This document shows positions 1-8,342 of a stretch of DNA of 64,000 nt, piece after piece. Source of the DNA: JADJPO01 sp963825645 (lineage in GTDB: Bacteria; Actinomycetota; Actinomycetes; Actinomycetales; Kineosporiaceae); assembly GCA_963825645.1 (NCBI GenBank), contig CAWGTT010000001.1:1-64000 (forward strand). The letters are read 5' to 3'. Under the pieces are notes generated by a model. It searched no databases, had not been told where the DNA came from, and saw only the letters and a program-made list of their open reading frames with translations. The position numbers and the translations under genes are program-made. Within the stretch, counting starts at the first letter, position 1; each line of letters starts with the position of its first letter.

Positions 1-243
1 TCAGTTCTGATCTCGCACGTAGGGCGGCAAGGGTACGGCCGCGCTCATCGCGGTTTCCGGATGTCTTGTCCCAAAATGATCTGTCAGTCCGGCACTTCAG
101 TATCCGCCAGCCTCCCTAGCCTTTGTCCAGCCTCCTCGCGGGTTGCGAAGAAGTCCTGCGGTTGCTGGTCAACAGGCATGCCTGATTCGCCCATACTTGG
201 CGATCTCAGCTCGACACGCCGACTAGACGAGTGATTCCGATCG

Positions 244-322
244 TCAGTGGTCGTAGGCGATCAGTGAGCGGCTGATCGTCTGGCCGGTGTGGAAGTTGTG
301 CCAGATCGCGGCGGACATGGCC
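244..322 (-). pseudogene. C-terminal remnant of an IS transposase
   Basis: Read on the minus strand this stretch encodes about 25 residues, AMSAAIWHNFHTGQ...RSLIAYDH, followed by TGA. An AAIWHN...RSL.AYDH ending is familiar from actinobacterial DDE transposases of the IS4/IS5 type, but I cannot name the family with certainty. Nothing upstream (to the right) continues the reading frame, because the 32-bp inverted repeat begins at 323. The element was therefore cut at that point, probably by the neighbouring IS110-type insertion. No function remains. Confidence 0.5.
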
Positions 323-403
323 CAATGCCGTGAAGTGTAGTTTGATCATGCTGCGCGGGGGTTGAGCGTGTGCAGCATGATCAAACTACACTTCACGGCA
401 TTG
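323..403. repeat. Perfect 32-bp inverted repeat (17-nt loop) upstream of the IS110 transposase
   Basis: Bases 323-354 are the exact reverse complement of 372-403, separated by 17 nt. The right arm ends just before the AGGAGG ribosome binding site (405-410) of the IS110-type transposase. The left arm starts exactly where the older transposase remnant stops. A transcript crossing it would fold into a 32-bp hairpin, which could block read-through transcription or affect translation. It is longer and more perfect than the ends usually seen for IS110 elements, so local inversion or a second insertion of the element end is a possible cause. Confidence 0.85.
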
Positions 404-418
404 CAGGAGGACCGGGCG

Positions 419-1901
419 ATGGGCCGGATGATCATTGGTGTGGATCCGCATAAGGCGTCGGTGACGATCGAGGTCGTCGACGGCGAGGGGAAGGTCGCCG
501 CGACGGGGGTGTTCGGGACCGACGCCCGCCAGTACGGCGTGATGCTGCGCTATGTGCGGCAGTGGCCGGAGCGGGTGTGGGCGGTCGAGGGCGCCGACGG
601 CGCCGGCCGCCCGCTGTCCCAGCGGCTCCTAGGACGGGGAGGCGGTCTGGGATGTGCCGGCGAAGCTGACCGCCCGGGTCCGGGTGCTGGATACCGGGCA
701 GGGCCGCAAGACCGATGCCGTGGACGCGCACGCGGTCACCGCGGTCGCCCTGAGCACGCGAGGGCTGCGGGAGCTGTCGGCCCGTGACGGGCAGGTGGCG
801 GCGTTGCGGGTCCTGATCGATCGCCGTGATGAGTTGTCGAGTCGGCGGGCGGCCACGTTGAACCGGCTGCACCGCCTCCTGGCCGAGCTGGTCCCGGGGG
901 GTGCCGGGCGGCATCTGAGCCCGTTACAGGCCAAGGCCATGCTGGCCACGGTCCGACCCCGGGACCCGGGTGGAGCGATGCGCCGGCGGATCGCCGCCGA
1001 CCTGCTGGTCGACCTATTCACCGTGGACGCCCAGCTCAAGGCGGTCACCGCCGAACTGCGCCGCCGCGTGCGGGCTCTGGGGTCGCACCTGATGGACCTG
1101 TACGGGATGGGCCCGGCCGGCGCCGCCCGCGTGGTCGCCGATGTCGGCGACATCGCCCGGTTCCCGACCAAGGCCCGTTTCGCCGCCTGGACCGGGACCG
1201 CGCCGTTGGACGCCTCCTCCGGGGCGCAGCTGCGCCACCGCCTCTCAAGGGCGGGGAACCGGCGGCTCAACCACGTGCTGCACATCATGGCCATCGTCCA
1301 GGTCCGCCACGACACCCCAGGCCGGGCCTACTACCGGCGGCTGCTGGCCCGGGGGAAGACCCCGATGGAAGCCCTGCGGGTCCTCAAACGCCGCCTGTCC
1401 GACGTCGTCTACCGGCAGATGGTCGCCGACCAGCGACAACGACAGGCCGAGCGAGCGGGCCCGGGAGGACACCCGGGGGCGACACTCGAATCCAGCGCGG
1501 ACGACCTACACACCCCGATGGTCGTCTCTTCGGATCAGTCACAACCCGGACCCGCCACCACCCACGATAGGACCGAGCCGGTCGACGGCGAGCTGCTCGA
1601 CCGCGACCAGATCGACCAGGACGCAGCCGGTGATGGGCGCCGCGCCTCTGCGGGGGCAGGCCCCAGCCTGCCCACGATCGCGCTGACCAGGGCCCGTCGA
1701 GGCTCCACGGTCAACAGCGGCCCGCAGGGCCGTCGCACCGCGACGCGCAGCGCTGTTGAGGGTGGAGGAACGGGCCCGTACGCGCGCGGCGCAGCCAACC
1801 ATCGCGCAGCGGCTCCAACAAGGACCGGCGGCGCAGCCGCCACCGCTGTCACTGCCCGGGACCAGAGCCAAGAAAAGGCTCCCGCAAACCCCTTGCCATA
1901 G
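419..1901 (+). pseudogene. IS110-family transposase, frameshifted
   Basis: The reading frame starts at ATG 419 behind AGGAGG with 8-nt spacing. It shows the N-terminal DEDD RuvC-like domain: GVDPHK (first Asp), AVEGADGAG (Glu) and, after a frame change, TDAVDAH. At about 630 the frame shifts by +1 (QRLL then DGEAVWDVPAKLTAR in the next frame), consistent with a 2-nt deletion or 1-nt insertion. The second part continues through the C-terminal Tnp domain (YGMGPAGAARVV, AWTGTAPLDASSG, GNRRLNHVLH). Family-like sequence fades by about 1560 and the frame then runs on to 1901. IS110 enzymes recombine DNA guided by a bridge RNA from a non-coding end. Here fewer than 100 nt separate the start codon from foreign DNA, so an upstream bridge RNA is unlikely to be intact. 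Probably inactive unless the shift is a sequencing error. Confidence 0.85.
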
Positions 1902-1928
1902 AGGGGAGCCATGGTCGGAGCAGAAACC

Positions 1929-2741
1929 ATGTCTGTACTTGTCACGGTGAAGGCCTATCCACAGCTGAGCCGAAACTACGGCGAAGTTGTGTGCGTCGCT
2001 GGCGTACGAGTCGATACTGATCGGCCAACGTGGATAAGACTTTATCCGGTTGGATTTCGTGACTTGGAATATGAGGAGCGCTTCAAGAAGTATCAGGTTC
2101 TCACACTAAATACTCGACCCTCGACAAGCGACCCTCGCCCCGAGAGCCGGAAGCCCGTGTTGAACTCGATCCAACTTGGAGAGCAACTGCCGAGTACCTC
2201 TGGTTGGCGCCGTCGCTGGGAGCGACTCGCCCCCCTTGCCGGCGTTTCCACCATGTGCGGACTATACGGGGCCCAGAAGCGGCCGCATGCTCCATCGCTT
2301 GGTCTGATCAAGCCCGTGGAAGTCATGGATCTCCTTATCGAAGTGAACAAGGCCTTCGACATCGACAAGCAGCGACTTGCAGAGATCGCTGCGGCAGAGG
2401 ATTTGTTCGGACACACCAAGTCGGTGCTCGAACCTAGCCCCATTAATGTGCGTTATCGGTACCGCTGCGCTGCAGATGACTGCCGAGGCCACACGCAAAG
2501 TATAATTGACTGGGAGGTTGCGGCCCTTGCTAGACGTTTGCGGGACGAAGGTGCCTCGCTCGAACAAATGATCAGCGCCGTGCGACAGAAGTTCCTCGAC
2601 GAGATGTGCGGCGGCGCAAAGGACACCTACTTTTTCGTAGGCAACCAGCACCAGCACCCATCGAGCTTCCTTGTCCTGGGCGTCTTCTGGCCGCCAGCCG
2701 GCACAGACCCTCGTCCCTCAACCGCGGAGACTCTGTTCTAG
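1929..2741 (+). CDS. Hypothetical protein with Cys motif, partner of a DUF488 gene
   Basis: 270 residues from ATG 1929 (MSVLVTVKAYP). An in-frame ATG at 1911 is also possible. I do not recognise a named function. The N-terminal part (VTVKAYPQLSRNYGEVVCVAGV....WIRLYPVGFRDL) looks like a small beta-rich domain. The middle is helical, and a CAADDCRGH motif (Cys180, Cys185) could bind a metal. The C-terminus has FFVGNQHQHPSSFLVLGVFWPP, the kind of phrase conserved across a family. Its base composition is lower in GC than its neighbours, which suggests transfer. It converges on the DUF488 gene with a 4-bp overlap of the two 3' ends. I recall proteins like this next to DUF488 genes in other actinobacteria, but no function is established to my knowledge. 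Confidence 0.75.
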   Translation: MSVLVTVKAYPQLSRNYGEVVCVAGVRVDTDRPTWIRLYPVGFRDLEYEERFKKYQVLTLNTRPSTSDPRPESRKPVLNSIQLGEQLPSTSGWRRRWERLAPLAGVSTMCGLYGAQKRPHAPSLGLIKPVEVMDLLIEVNKAFDIDKQRLAEIAAAEDLFGHTKSVLEPSPINVRYRYRCAADDCRGHTQSIIDWEVAALARRLRDEGASLEQMISAVRQKFLDEMCGGAKDTYFFVGNQHQHPSSFLVLGVFWPPAGTDPRPSTAETLF

Positions 2742-3199
2742 ACGAAGGCCACTTCGTGCAACGCCGGGCTACGCCGGCTGACCTCGTCGATAACCACTTG
2801 ACGATGGCAGCGATCATGGTCACGTTCGAAGCACAAGACGGCTACGCGGTTGTGCTCGGCAAGGGTAGTGAGCATTGCGAGGGCCGCGGCCGAGGCCTCC
2901 ACGCGAAGCAGGTCACGGAAGCGAGCACGACCTGCAGCGAGGTCGCCCCGCCAGAAGGGTTCGCGATTCTCGCGCGGGTTGCCCAACTCCGGGAGATGAT
3001 GGTATCCGATGCCTGTGAGCGAGAGCCTCTCGGCTAAGGCGCGCTTGGAAAGGCCACGCTTTCGCGACTGCGGCGTCAAGCGGACGTCGACGACGACTGA
3101 CACCCTCTGCTCTCGGAGGATATCGACCAGTTGTTCAGGATCCCGGCCTTCGTACCCAATCGAGACGAGCCCCGGGCCGTCGGTTCCGTGGTCACCCAT
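2738..3199 (-). CDS. DUF488 family protein
   Basis: 153 residues. Typical DUF488 features are the opening VSIGYEGRDPEQLVDILREQ, the VVDVRLTPQSRKRGLSK segment, YHHLPELGNP, and the C-terminal LCFERDHDRCHRQVV, which matches the family CaEkdp..CHR signature. Members are small cytoplasmic proteins of unknown biochemical role, often in mobile or defence-rich regions. The gene runs convergently to the Cys-motif protein at 1929-2741 and overlaps its last 4 bases. That tight tail-to-tail arrangement suggests they moved together. The length is normal for the family and no frameshift is seen. Confidence 0.88.
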   Translation of the reverse strand: MGDHGTDGPGLVSIGYEGRDPEQLVDILREQRVSVVVDVRLTPQSRKRGLSKRALAERLSLTGIGYHHLPELGNPRENREPFWRGDLAAGRARFRDLLRVEASAAALAMLTTLAEHNRVAVLCFERDHDRCHRQVVIDEVSRRSPALHEVAFV

Positions 3200-3431
3200 A
3201 ACGCAACCTTCTCGCGTTTGCTGTCCTCGAGCCGCGCAAACACACGGATCGCTCGGTAACGGCTACATCAAGCATCGCGGACGCCCCCCATCCTCGGTGT
3301 CTGGACCCGACAGGCGGCCTGCCTGTGGAACGGTCCGGATGTTCCCCCCTTCGACAGCCCGACGACCGAGCGGCGTCCGGAGATGGTTCTGGGGGACAAT
3401 CGCCGCAGGCTGGGGCGGCTTGGGCTCTGCT

Positions 3432-3483
3432 CTGTAAAACCGTCGGCACAGCCTACGTTGGTTCGAATCCATCACCCGCCACC
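3432..3483 (+). repeat. tRNA-Tyr 3'-half fragment 1 (att-like)
   Basis: The sequence runs from the anticodon loop CTGTAAA (anticodon GTA, Tyr) through the variable arm, the T-arm (GGTTCGAATCC) and the acceptor strand to ACC. No matching 5' half lies upstream, so it is not a functional tRNA. Three near-identical copies occur at 5605, 11365 and 12400. Retention of the 3' half of a tRNA gene is the usual footprint of tyrosine-recombinase elements that integrate into tRNA genes. Confidence 0.85.
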
Positions 3484-4181
3484 CAAGATCAACATGCCTC
3501 TGAGCTGCGCAAACACGCAGGGTGGGGGTATGCGCAGCGGCCGCGAGCCGGAGCGGTCCGTGTCACCGCCCGTGTTCGAGGCCTTGTCTTCCTGATGTGC
3601 CGCTGACCTGCGTGAATGCGGCTGGACTGGGTGCGGGGCATCGGGCGTTCGTGGTCGCGTGTGCCCAATTGCGGGGAATGCACGGGGTGGATCAAGGTCG
3701 GTGATCGTTGATCACACATACCCAGGTGGGGTATATGTTTCTGGTTCTCAGGTTGGCGTCGAGGTGTCCCAGCATTGGGTGGCTGGGTTCCATGCGCCCG
3801 TGGCTGTTCCGGCAAGGAGGGGGTCGACGAACGCGCGGACGATGCGGTGGGCATGGTCCAGGTCTGCGACGTGGAGTCCTGTGGTGTGGCGGGCCTGGGA
3901 TCGGTAGGTGGGGGCCCAGATCTGTCGGTCGGGGATGTCGAAGGTCTCGGGCAGGGTGAGGTGGCGTCGGGCGGCCTCGGTGGTGAGGGCGCGGATCTCG
4001 GCGTCGGCGGTGACGGTGCCGCGCTGGGTGATGGCGACGAGGTCGATGAGGTCCTTGACGCGAGTCGAGGCTCGTCCGTGGTGGTGCTCGAGAATGGCGC
4101 AGATCTTGTCGGCAATGTGGTCGACGAGTGGGTACACCCTCCACGGTTGGCGTTCCTCGACAGCGCGATCGTCGACGGCGG
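3438..4181. repeat. 744-bp direct repeat, copy A
   Basis: Identical to 5611-6354 at an offset of 2173 bp, except for one difference that I could find (A at 4114, G at 6287). It spans most of the tRNA-Tyr fragment, the spacer, the CsoR-like palindrome and the 3' 434 bp of abiEii. Near-identity implies a recent duplication, and recombination between the copies could excise the whole AbiE module. Confidence 0.9.
3718..3734. promoter_or_regulatory. CsoR-like operator palindrome, site 1
   Basis: ATACCCAGGTGGGGTAT contains TACCC-N5-GGGTA, the form reported for CsoR-type copper-sensor operators in Streptomyces. It lies 234 bp after tRNA-Tyr fragment 1. No copper gene follows; the 3' end of abiEii begins 14 bp away on the other strand, so it appears orphaned. 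Confidence 0.45.
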
Positions 4182-4659
4182 TCAGGGGCAGGGCGAGGTC
4201 TGGCTCGCCGGTGACGAGGATCCCGTCGGCGACGATGTCGATCTGGAACGCGGCCCACAGCTTCGTCCCGACGAACGAGCGGACCTTGGCCCTGGAGGCT
4301 TGGGCGCCGGCGGCTTCGACCGTGACCGAGGTGCCGATGTCGAAGTGCATCCAGTCCCCGATGTCGAGGCCGGCTGCGTCGCGGACGAGGCGCTCGACGT
4401 CCGCGATGGCGCCGGCGCGATAGACGTCGATGTCGAGGGTGTGGCGCACCGAGACCCGCCGGGCGAGCAGAGCGGTCGCGCCCTTGATCACCCAGCCGTC
4501 GTCGACGCGGTACAGCCGTTCGACCAGCTGATCGTATGCGTACTGGCGTTGCAGGTCGGGCAGCGGCCAGGGACTGTCGGCGGCATACCGGCGCAGCCGG
4601 TCGGTGACCGCGGAGCGGGCGGCCTGTGGGGTGGCGTATGGCGGCTCGGGCGCGGTCAC
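3748..4659 (-). CDS. abiEii: AbiEii-type nucleotidyltransferase toxin
   Basis: 303 residues from GTG 4659, whose start overlaps the antitoxin stop (GTGA), so the two are translationally coupled. The nucleotidyltransferase core shows KGATALLARR followed by RHTLDIDVY, the G-A/G...T.D.D pattern of the AbiEii/MNT fold. DHIADKICAILEHH and KDLIDLVAI form the helical second half typical of the family. AbiE systems abort phage infection or stabilise mobile DNA: AbiEii is the toxin (nucleotidyl transfer, reported onto tRNA for a relative) and AbiEi is antitoxin and repressor. The last 434 bp are duplicated at 5921-6354. The 3' end abuts the CsoR-like palindrome and a tRNA-Tyr fragment, placing the module between two att-like repeats. 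Confidence 0.88.
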   Translation of the reverse strand: MTAPEPPYATPQAARSAVTDRLRRYAADSPWPLPDLQRQYAYDQLVERLYRVDDGWVIKGATALLARRVSVRHTLDIDVYRAGAIADVERLVRDAAGLDIGDWMHFDIGTSVTVEAAGAQASRAKVRSFVGTKLWAAFQIDIVADGILVTGEPDLALPLTAVDDRAVEERQPWRVYPLVDHIADKICAILEHHHGRASTRVKDLIDLVAITQRGTVTADAEIRALTTEAARRHLTLPETFDIPDRQIWAPTYRSQARHTTGLHVADLDHAHRIVRAFVDPLLAGTATGAWNPATQCWDTSTPT

Positions 4660-5369
4660 GGAGCGCCCTTCGAGGTCGCGCTGGTCCCGGTCTCGACGGC
4701 CCGCGCCGCACCCACCCAGCCATCGCGCTCGGGCTCGTCGCTGAGGCCGAGCAGCCAGTCCAGGAGCCCGATCCCGTCGTCGTCGGGGAATCCATACCGG
4801 CGCGCGAAAGGCTTGAGCGCCTCGGCCACCGCCCTGGGGGTCTCGATCGCCTCGCGCAGCCCGTCGGCGAGGATCTGGCCGACCGCTTCGGGCTCCTCCC
4901 GTGAGTGCAGCAGATCGGCAGCGATGCGGTGCAGCCGTGTCACGGGCAGCCCGCTCCGCGTCGTCCAATCGGCCGTGGCGAGGGTGCCGAGGTGCAGCCG
5001 TACGTCAACCCTGCGGGTCTGGCGACGCATCGGCAGGGTGAACTCGTGGACGTCGGCCGGCAGATGCCCGATCCCGTACAGCGCGGCAGCCGAGCGGTGC
5101 GACACAACCCCGTGGTCGGGGCCTCGTTCCCACACCGCAACCGCGGGGTGGAGCTGCAGCCAGGCGGCGCGAAGATCCAGGTGCTCGATGCCACCGGTGC
5201 CCCGCACTCGGTAGACACCGTGCGCCACCCGTTCCAGGATGCCGTTGCGTACCTGGCGCGCCAGCGTCGACCACGCCACCCCCATGGCTTCTACTTGTTG
5301 AGTCGTCACCAGACCCCACTGCTCATCGGCCAGTGACAGCACCGACGACCAATGCTCCGACCGAGACAT
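4656..5369 (-). CDS. abiEi: AbiEi-type antitoxin/transcriptional repressor
   Basis: 237 residues. The N-terminus (LSLADEQWGLVTTQQVEAMGVAWSTLARQVRNGILERVAHGVYRV) is the winged-helix antitoxin domain found in AbiEi proteins. The rest is the C-terminal toxin-neutralising domain (RSAAALYGIGHLP, RLHRIAADLLHSREEPEAVGQIL). It is the first gene of a two-gene operon with abiEii, overlapping it by 4 nt. AbiEi proteins generally repress their own promoter and neutralise AbiEii. Length and reading frame look intact. A scrap of a related gene lies near 21.1 kb. Confidence 0.87.
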   Translation of the reverse strand: MSRSEHWSSVLSLADEQWGLVTTQQVEAMGVAWSTLARQVRNGILERVAHGVYRVRGTGGIEHLDLRAAWLQLHPAVAVWERGPDHGVVSHRSAAALYGIGHLPADVHEFTLPMRRQTRRVDVRLHLGTLATADWTTRSGLPVTRLHRIAADLLHSREEPEAVGQILADGLREAIETPRAVAEALKPFARRYGFPDDDGIGLLDWLLGLSDEPERDGWVGAARAVETGTSATSKGAP

Positions 5370-5404
5370 ATCTGCATTCTATATCGGTATCGCTATGGAA
5401 CGAA
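5370..5404 (-). promoter_or_regulatory. Candidate promoter of abiEi-abiEii, probably leaderless
   Basis: On the minus strand a TAGAAT box (5381-5376) ends 6 nt before the ATG of abiEi at 5369. That puts the expected transcription start at or next to the A of the start codon. No Shine-Dalgarno sequence is present. A weak TTCGTT box lies about 17 nt further upstream. The segment is AT-rich compared with its surroundings. Confidence 0.5.
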
Positions 5405-5604
5405 GACCTGGTAGCACGGGTTGCATAGGCGCCGCAGCGGCAGTGCCAGCGGCCGGCCAGACAGATAGCTGACACCTCGAAGCCGTGCGGCCTGTCCAGA
5501 GGCGGCTAATCGTCGACGACGGTGTGCGACTGGTCGCGGGGGAGGGGCGGGGGTGAGGGCTCGTTGGCGGCATACCTGCTGGTCAGGGCTGTTTCTGGGG
5601 CTCA

Positions 5605-5656
5605 CTGTAGAACCGTCGGCACAGCCTACGTTGGTTCGAATCCATCACCCGCCACC
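5605..5656 (+). repeat. tRNA-Tyr 3'-half fragment 2 (att-like)
   Basis: Same 52-nt anticodon-loop-to-acceptor segment as at 3432, with one substitution (CTGTAGAA in the loop). The roughly 95 bp upstream match those upstream of fragments 3 and 4 (GGGGGAGGGGCGGGG..., CTGGTCAGGGC.GTTTC) but not those upstream of fragment 1. It marks the right boundary of the AbiE module and the left boundary of the protease module. Confidence 0.85.
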
Positions 5657-5890
5657 CAAGATCAACATGCCTCTGAGCTGCGCAAACACGCAGGGTGGGG
5701 GTATGCGCAGCGGCCGCGAGCCGGAGCGGTCCGTGTCACCGCCCGTGTTCGAGGCCTTGTCTTCCTGATGTGCCGCTGACCTGCGTGAATGCGGCTGGAC
5801 TGGGTGCGGGGCATCGGGCGTTCGTGGTCGCGTGTGCCCAATTGCGGGGAATGCACGGGGTGGATCAAGGTCGGTGATCGTTGATCACAC

Positions 5891-5907
5891 ATACCCAGGT
5901 GGGGTAT
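5891..5907. promoter_or_regulatory. CsoR-like operator palindrome, site 2
   Basis: Identical to site 1 because it lies in the duplicated segment, 234 bp after tRNA-Tyr fragment 2. It is orphaned in the same way, next to the 3' end of the truncated abiEii copy. Confidence 0.4.
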
Positions 5908-5920
5908 ATGTTTCTGGTTC

Positions 5921-6354
5921 TCAGGTTGGCGTCGAGGTGTCCCAGCATTGGGTGGCTGGGTTCCATGCGCCCGTGGCTGTTCCGGCAAGGAGGGGGTCGA
6001 CGAACGCGCGGACGATGCGGTGGGCATGGTCCAGGTCTGCGACGTGGAGTCCTGTGGTGTGGCGGGCCTGGGATCGGTAGGTGGGGGCCCAGATCTGTCG
6101 GTCGGGGATGTCGAAGGTCTCGGGCAGGGTGAGGTGGCGTCGGGCGGCCTCGGTGGTGAGGGCGCGGATCTCGGCGTCGGCGGTGACGGTGCCGCGCTGG
6201 GTGATGGCGACGAGGTCGATGAGGTCCTTGACGCGAGTCGAGGCTCGTCCGTGGTGGTGCTCGAGAATGGCGCAGATCTTGTCGGCGATGTGGTCGACGA
6301 GTGGGTACACCCTCCACGGTTGGCGTTCCTCGACAGCGCGATCGTCGACGGCGG
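5921..6354 (-). pseudogene. AbiEii toxin, 3' fragment
   Basis: Encodes only about the last 144 residues of AbiEii (VDDRAVEERQPWRVYPLVDHIADKICAI... to the stop). The nucleotidyltransferase core is missing, and there is no antitoxin gene upstream. It arose by duplication of the 744-bp segment carrying the tRNA-Tyr fragment. An internal start near 6310 could in principle give 129 residues, but toxicity is not expected without the catalytic part. Confidence 0.85.
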
Positions 6355-6683
6355 CGAACCCAGACCGATGACGACGTCACGTGGCTCTTAATGCGAGATA
6401 CGTGAGAGGGCTCCCAGCCAGGGGTGCTTGGCGACCGCGGGACGGCCATTGACAGGACGGCCCGGTGCGTCATGGACGAGCAGCCCGGGTTCTCATTCGG
6501 CCTATCGCCGCCGTCGGTTTCTGCTGTTCGACCGGTTCGTGACTACGCCGAGCGAGCCGGCGGATGGGGCCGTTCGGGGTCCGATGGCGCGCCCGAGTGA
6601 ACCGAAGCTAACGCTATGGAGTTTTAACCCAACTCACAGTCATCATCGTCATGCATGGACGCAACGATCCTGAGGAGTTCGGC
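6355..6683. other. Intergenic stretch without a recognisable gene
   Basis: Between the abiEii breakpoint and the first protease I see no coding region that resembles a protein. AT content rises near 6600-6650 (GCTATGGAGTTTTAACCCAA), which is where a promoter for the protease gene would be expected, but I see no convincing -35/-10 pair. Confidence 0.5.
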
Positions 6684-8342
6684 ATGGTGTTCACTCGTCG
6701 CACGCTGGGGACGGCCTGGCGTCCCCTGACCGCGGCCGGTCTGGCGCTGGCGGTCGCAGCCGGCCCCGGCGCAGGCTTGGCGCAGGCCAAGTCCAACAAC
6801 ACGAACTCCTCCACGACGAAGACCACGACGACGACTACTTCTGACTGGTACGCGTCCCTCGCGGCCGCGTTCGAAGCGGAGCTGACGAACACGACCGGGG
6901 ACCTGTCGGCCAACCAGAAGGGCAAGTTCGACCCGGCGACCGATCCGGGGTCGCTGTACAACCTGGCCAAGATCATCGGCGCGGACCAGTCCTGGAACGC
7001 CGGCTACACCGGCGCCGGGGTGGACGTCGCCGTGATCGACACCGGCGTCTCCCCGGTCCCCGGCCTGACCAGTGGCAACGTGGTCAACGGCCCGGACCTG
7101 TCGTTCGACTCCCAAAGCCCGAACCTGACCAACCTGGATGCCTTCGGCCATGGCACGCACATGGCTGGGATCATCGGCGGCCGCGACCAGGCCGGCACGC
7201 CGGCGAGCTACGCCGACCCGAGCCGGTTCTCCGGGATCGCCCCGGACGCTCGGCTGGTCAGCCTCAAGGTCGGCGCGTCCGACGGCGGCGTGGACGTGTC
7301 CCAGGTGATCGCGGCGGTCACCTGGGTCACCGAGCACGCCCGAACCGACGGGCTGAACATCAGGGTGCTCAGCCTGTCCTATGGCACCGACGCCGCCAGC
7401 TGGTCCCTGTCCGACCCGTTGACCCACGCCGTGGAGCAGGCCTGGAACGCCGGGATCGTCGTCGTGGCGGCCGGCGGGAACGACGGCACCGACCGGCTGA
7501 GCCTGGCGAACCCGGCGATGGACCCGAGGGTGATCGCGGTCGGCGCCAGCGACGCCCAGGGCACCCTGGACACCGCGGACGACACCGTCCCGTACTTCTC
7601 CGCCCGGGGGAACCTGATTCGGCACGTCGACTTCGTGGCGCCCGGTGCCCATGTCGCCAGCCTCGCCGTGCCGGGCTCGGTGATCGCCGAGGGCAACCCC
7701 AAGGCCGTCGTCGGGTCGCGGTTCCTGCGCGGCAGCGGCACCAGCCAGGCCGCCGCGGTCACCGCCGGCGCCGCCGCCCTCCTGCTGCAGCGTTACCCGA
7801 CCCTGACCCCTGACCAGGTCAGGGCGATGCTGAAGGCGACGGCCCATGGGGCGACCGGGACGTCGACGACCTTCCGCGGCACCGGCGTCCTCGACATCCG
7901 GGCGGCGCAGCTGATGTCCCCGCCGAAGCTCTCCTCGAGCCTCAGCTACGCCACCGGGACCGGCTCGCTGGACACGTCCCGGGGCACCTCCCGGGTGGCC
8001 ATGGACGGTGTGGAGCTGACCGGCGAGCAGGACATCTTCGGCACGCCGTGGGACGCCGCCCGGTTCGCCGCCCTCGCCACGACCCGGTCCACCTGGTCCG
8101 GTGGTGTCTGGAACGGCACCGAGTGGATCGGCACCGGCTGGACCGGCACCTCCTGGACCGGGCAGACCTGGGCCGGGCGGTCCTGGACCGGACGGTCGTG
8201 GACGGGGCGCTCGTGGACCGACTCCACCTGGTCCGGGCGGTCCTGGACCGGACGCTCCTGGGTCGGCGACTCCTGGACCGGGCGGTCCTGGACCGGACGG
8301 TCCTGGACCGACGCCACCTGGTCCGGCGCCGTGTGGATGTAG
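6684..8342 (+). CDS. Secreted S8 (subtilisin) serine protease with Trp-pentapeptide tail, copy 1
   Basis: 552 residues from ATG 6684, chosen because GAGGAG (6672-6677) lies 6 nt upstream; an earlier ATG at 6651 lacks this. A signal peptide (MVFTRRTLG..., hydrophobic ALAVAAGPGAGLAQA) is followed by a Ser/Thr-rich spacer. The S8 triad is visible: Asp119 in AVIDTGV, His156 in GHGTHMAG, Ser354 in GSGTSQAAA, with the oxyanion Asn in AAGGNDG. After TGTGSLDTSRG and DGVELTGEQDIFG the last roughly 85 residues are about 16 pentads of the form xxW[TSA]G, ending VWM. The protein should be exported, with the tail possibly binding the cell surface or a partner. The substrate is unknown. A paralogue follows directly downstream. 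Confidence 0.92.
   Translation: MVFTRRTLGTAWRPLTAAGLALAVAAGPGAGLAQAKSNNTNSSTTKTTTTTTSDWYASLAAAFEAELTNTTGDLSANQKGKFDPATDPGSLYNLAKIIGADQSWNAGYTGAGVDVAVIDTGVSPVPGLTSGNVVNGPDLSFDSQSPNLTNLDAFGHGTHMAGIIGGRDQAGTPASYADPSRFSGIAPDARLVSLKVGASDGGVDVSQVIAAVTWVTEHARTDGLNIRVLSLSYGTDAASWSLSDPLTHAVEQAWNAGIVVVAAGGNDGTDRLSLANPAMDPRVIAVGASDAQGTLDTADDTVPYFSARGNLIRHVDFVAPGAHVASLAVPGSVIAEGNPKAVVGSRFLRGSGTSQAAAVTAGAAALLLQRYPTLTPDQVRAMLKATAHGATGTSTTFRGTGVLDIRAAQLMSPPKLSSSLSYATGTGSLDTSRGTSRVAMDGVELTGEQDIFGTPWDAARFAALATTRSTWSGGVWNGTEWIGTGWTGTSWTGQTWAGRSWTGRSWTGRSWTDSTWSGRSWTGRSWVGDSWTGRSWTGRSWTDATWSGAVWM
8089..8339 (+). repeat. 15-bp coding repeats (Trp pentads), protease 1
   Basis: Tandem 15-nt units with a TGG at a fixed place encode xxW[TSAI]G, most often RSWTG. 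The period is a multiple of three, so gain or loss of a unit would change tail length without breaking the frame. Confidence 0.9.

Larger units (their letters stand above)
5611..6354. repeat. 744-bp direct repeat, copy B
   Basis: Second copy of 3438-4181. The similarity ends abruptly after GGCGG at 6354, inside the abiEii coding sequence. That end point marks a recombination breakpoint. Confidence 0.9.

Noticed and set aside
3263..3475. Short frame coding for MDSNQRRLCRRF on the minus strand, repeated at other sites
   Set aside because: This is the reverse reading of the tRNA-Tyr fragment, a common false gene call in actinobacteria.
3432..3483. Functional tRNA-Tyr
   Set aside because: The acceptor 5' strand and D-arm are missing upstream of all four copies; only the 3' half is present.
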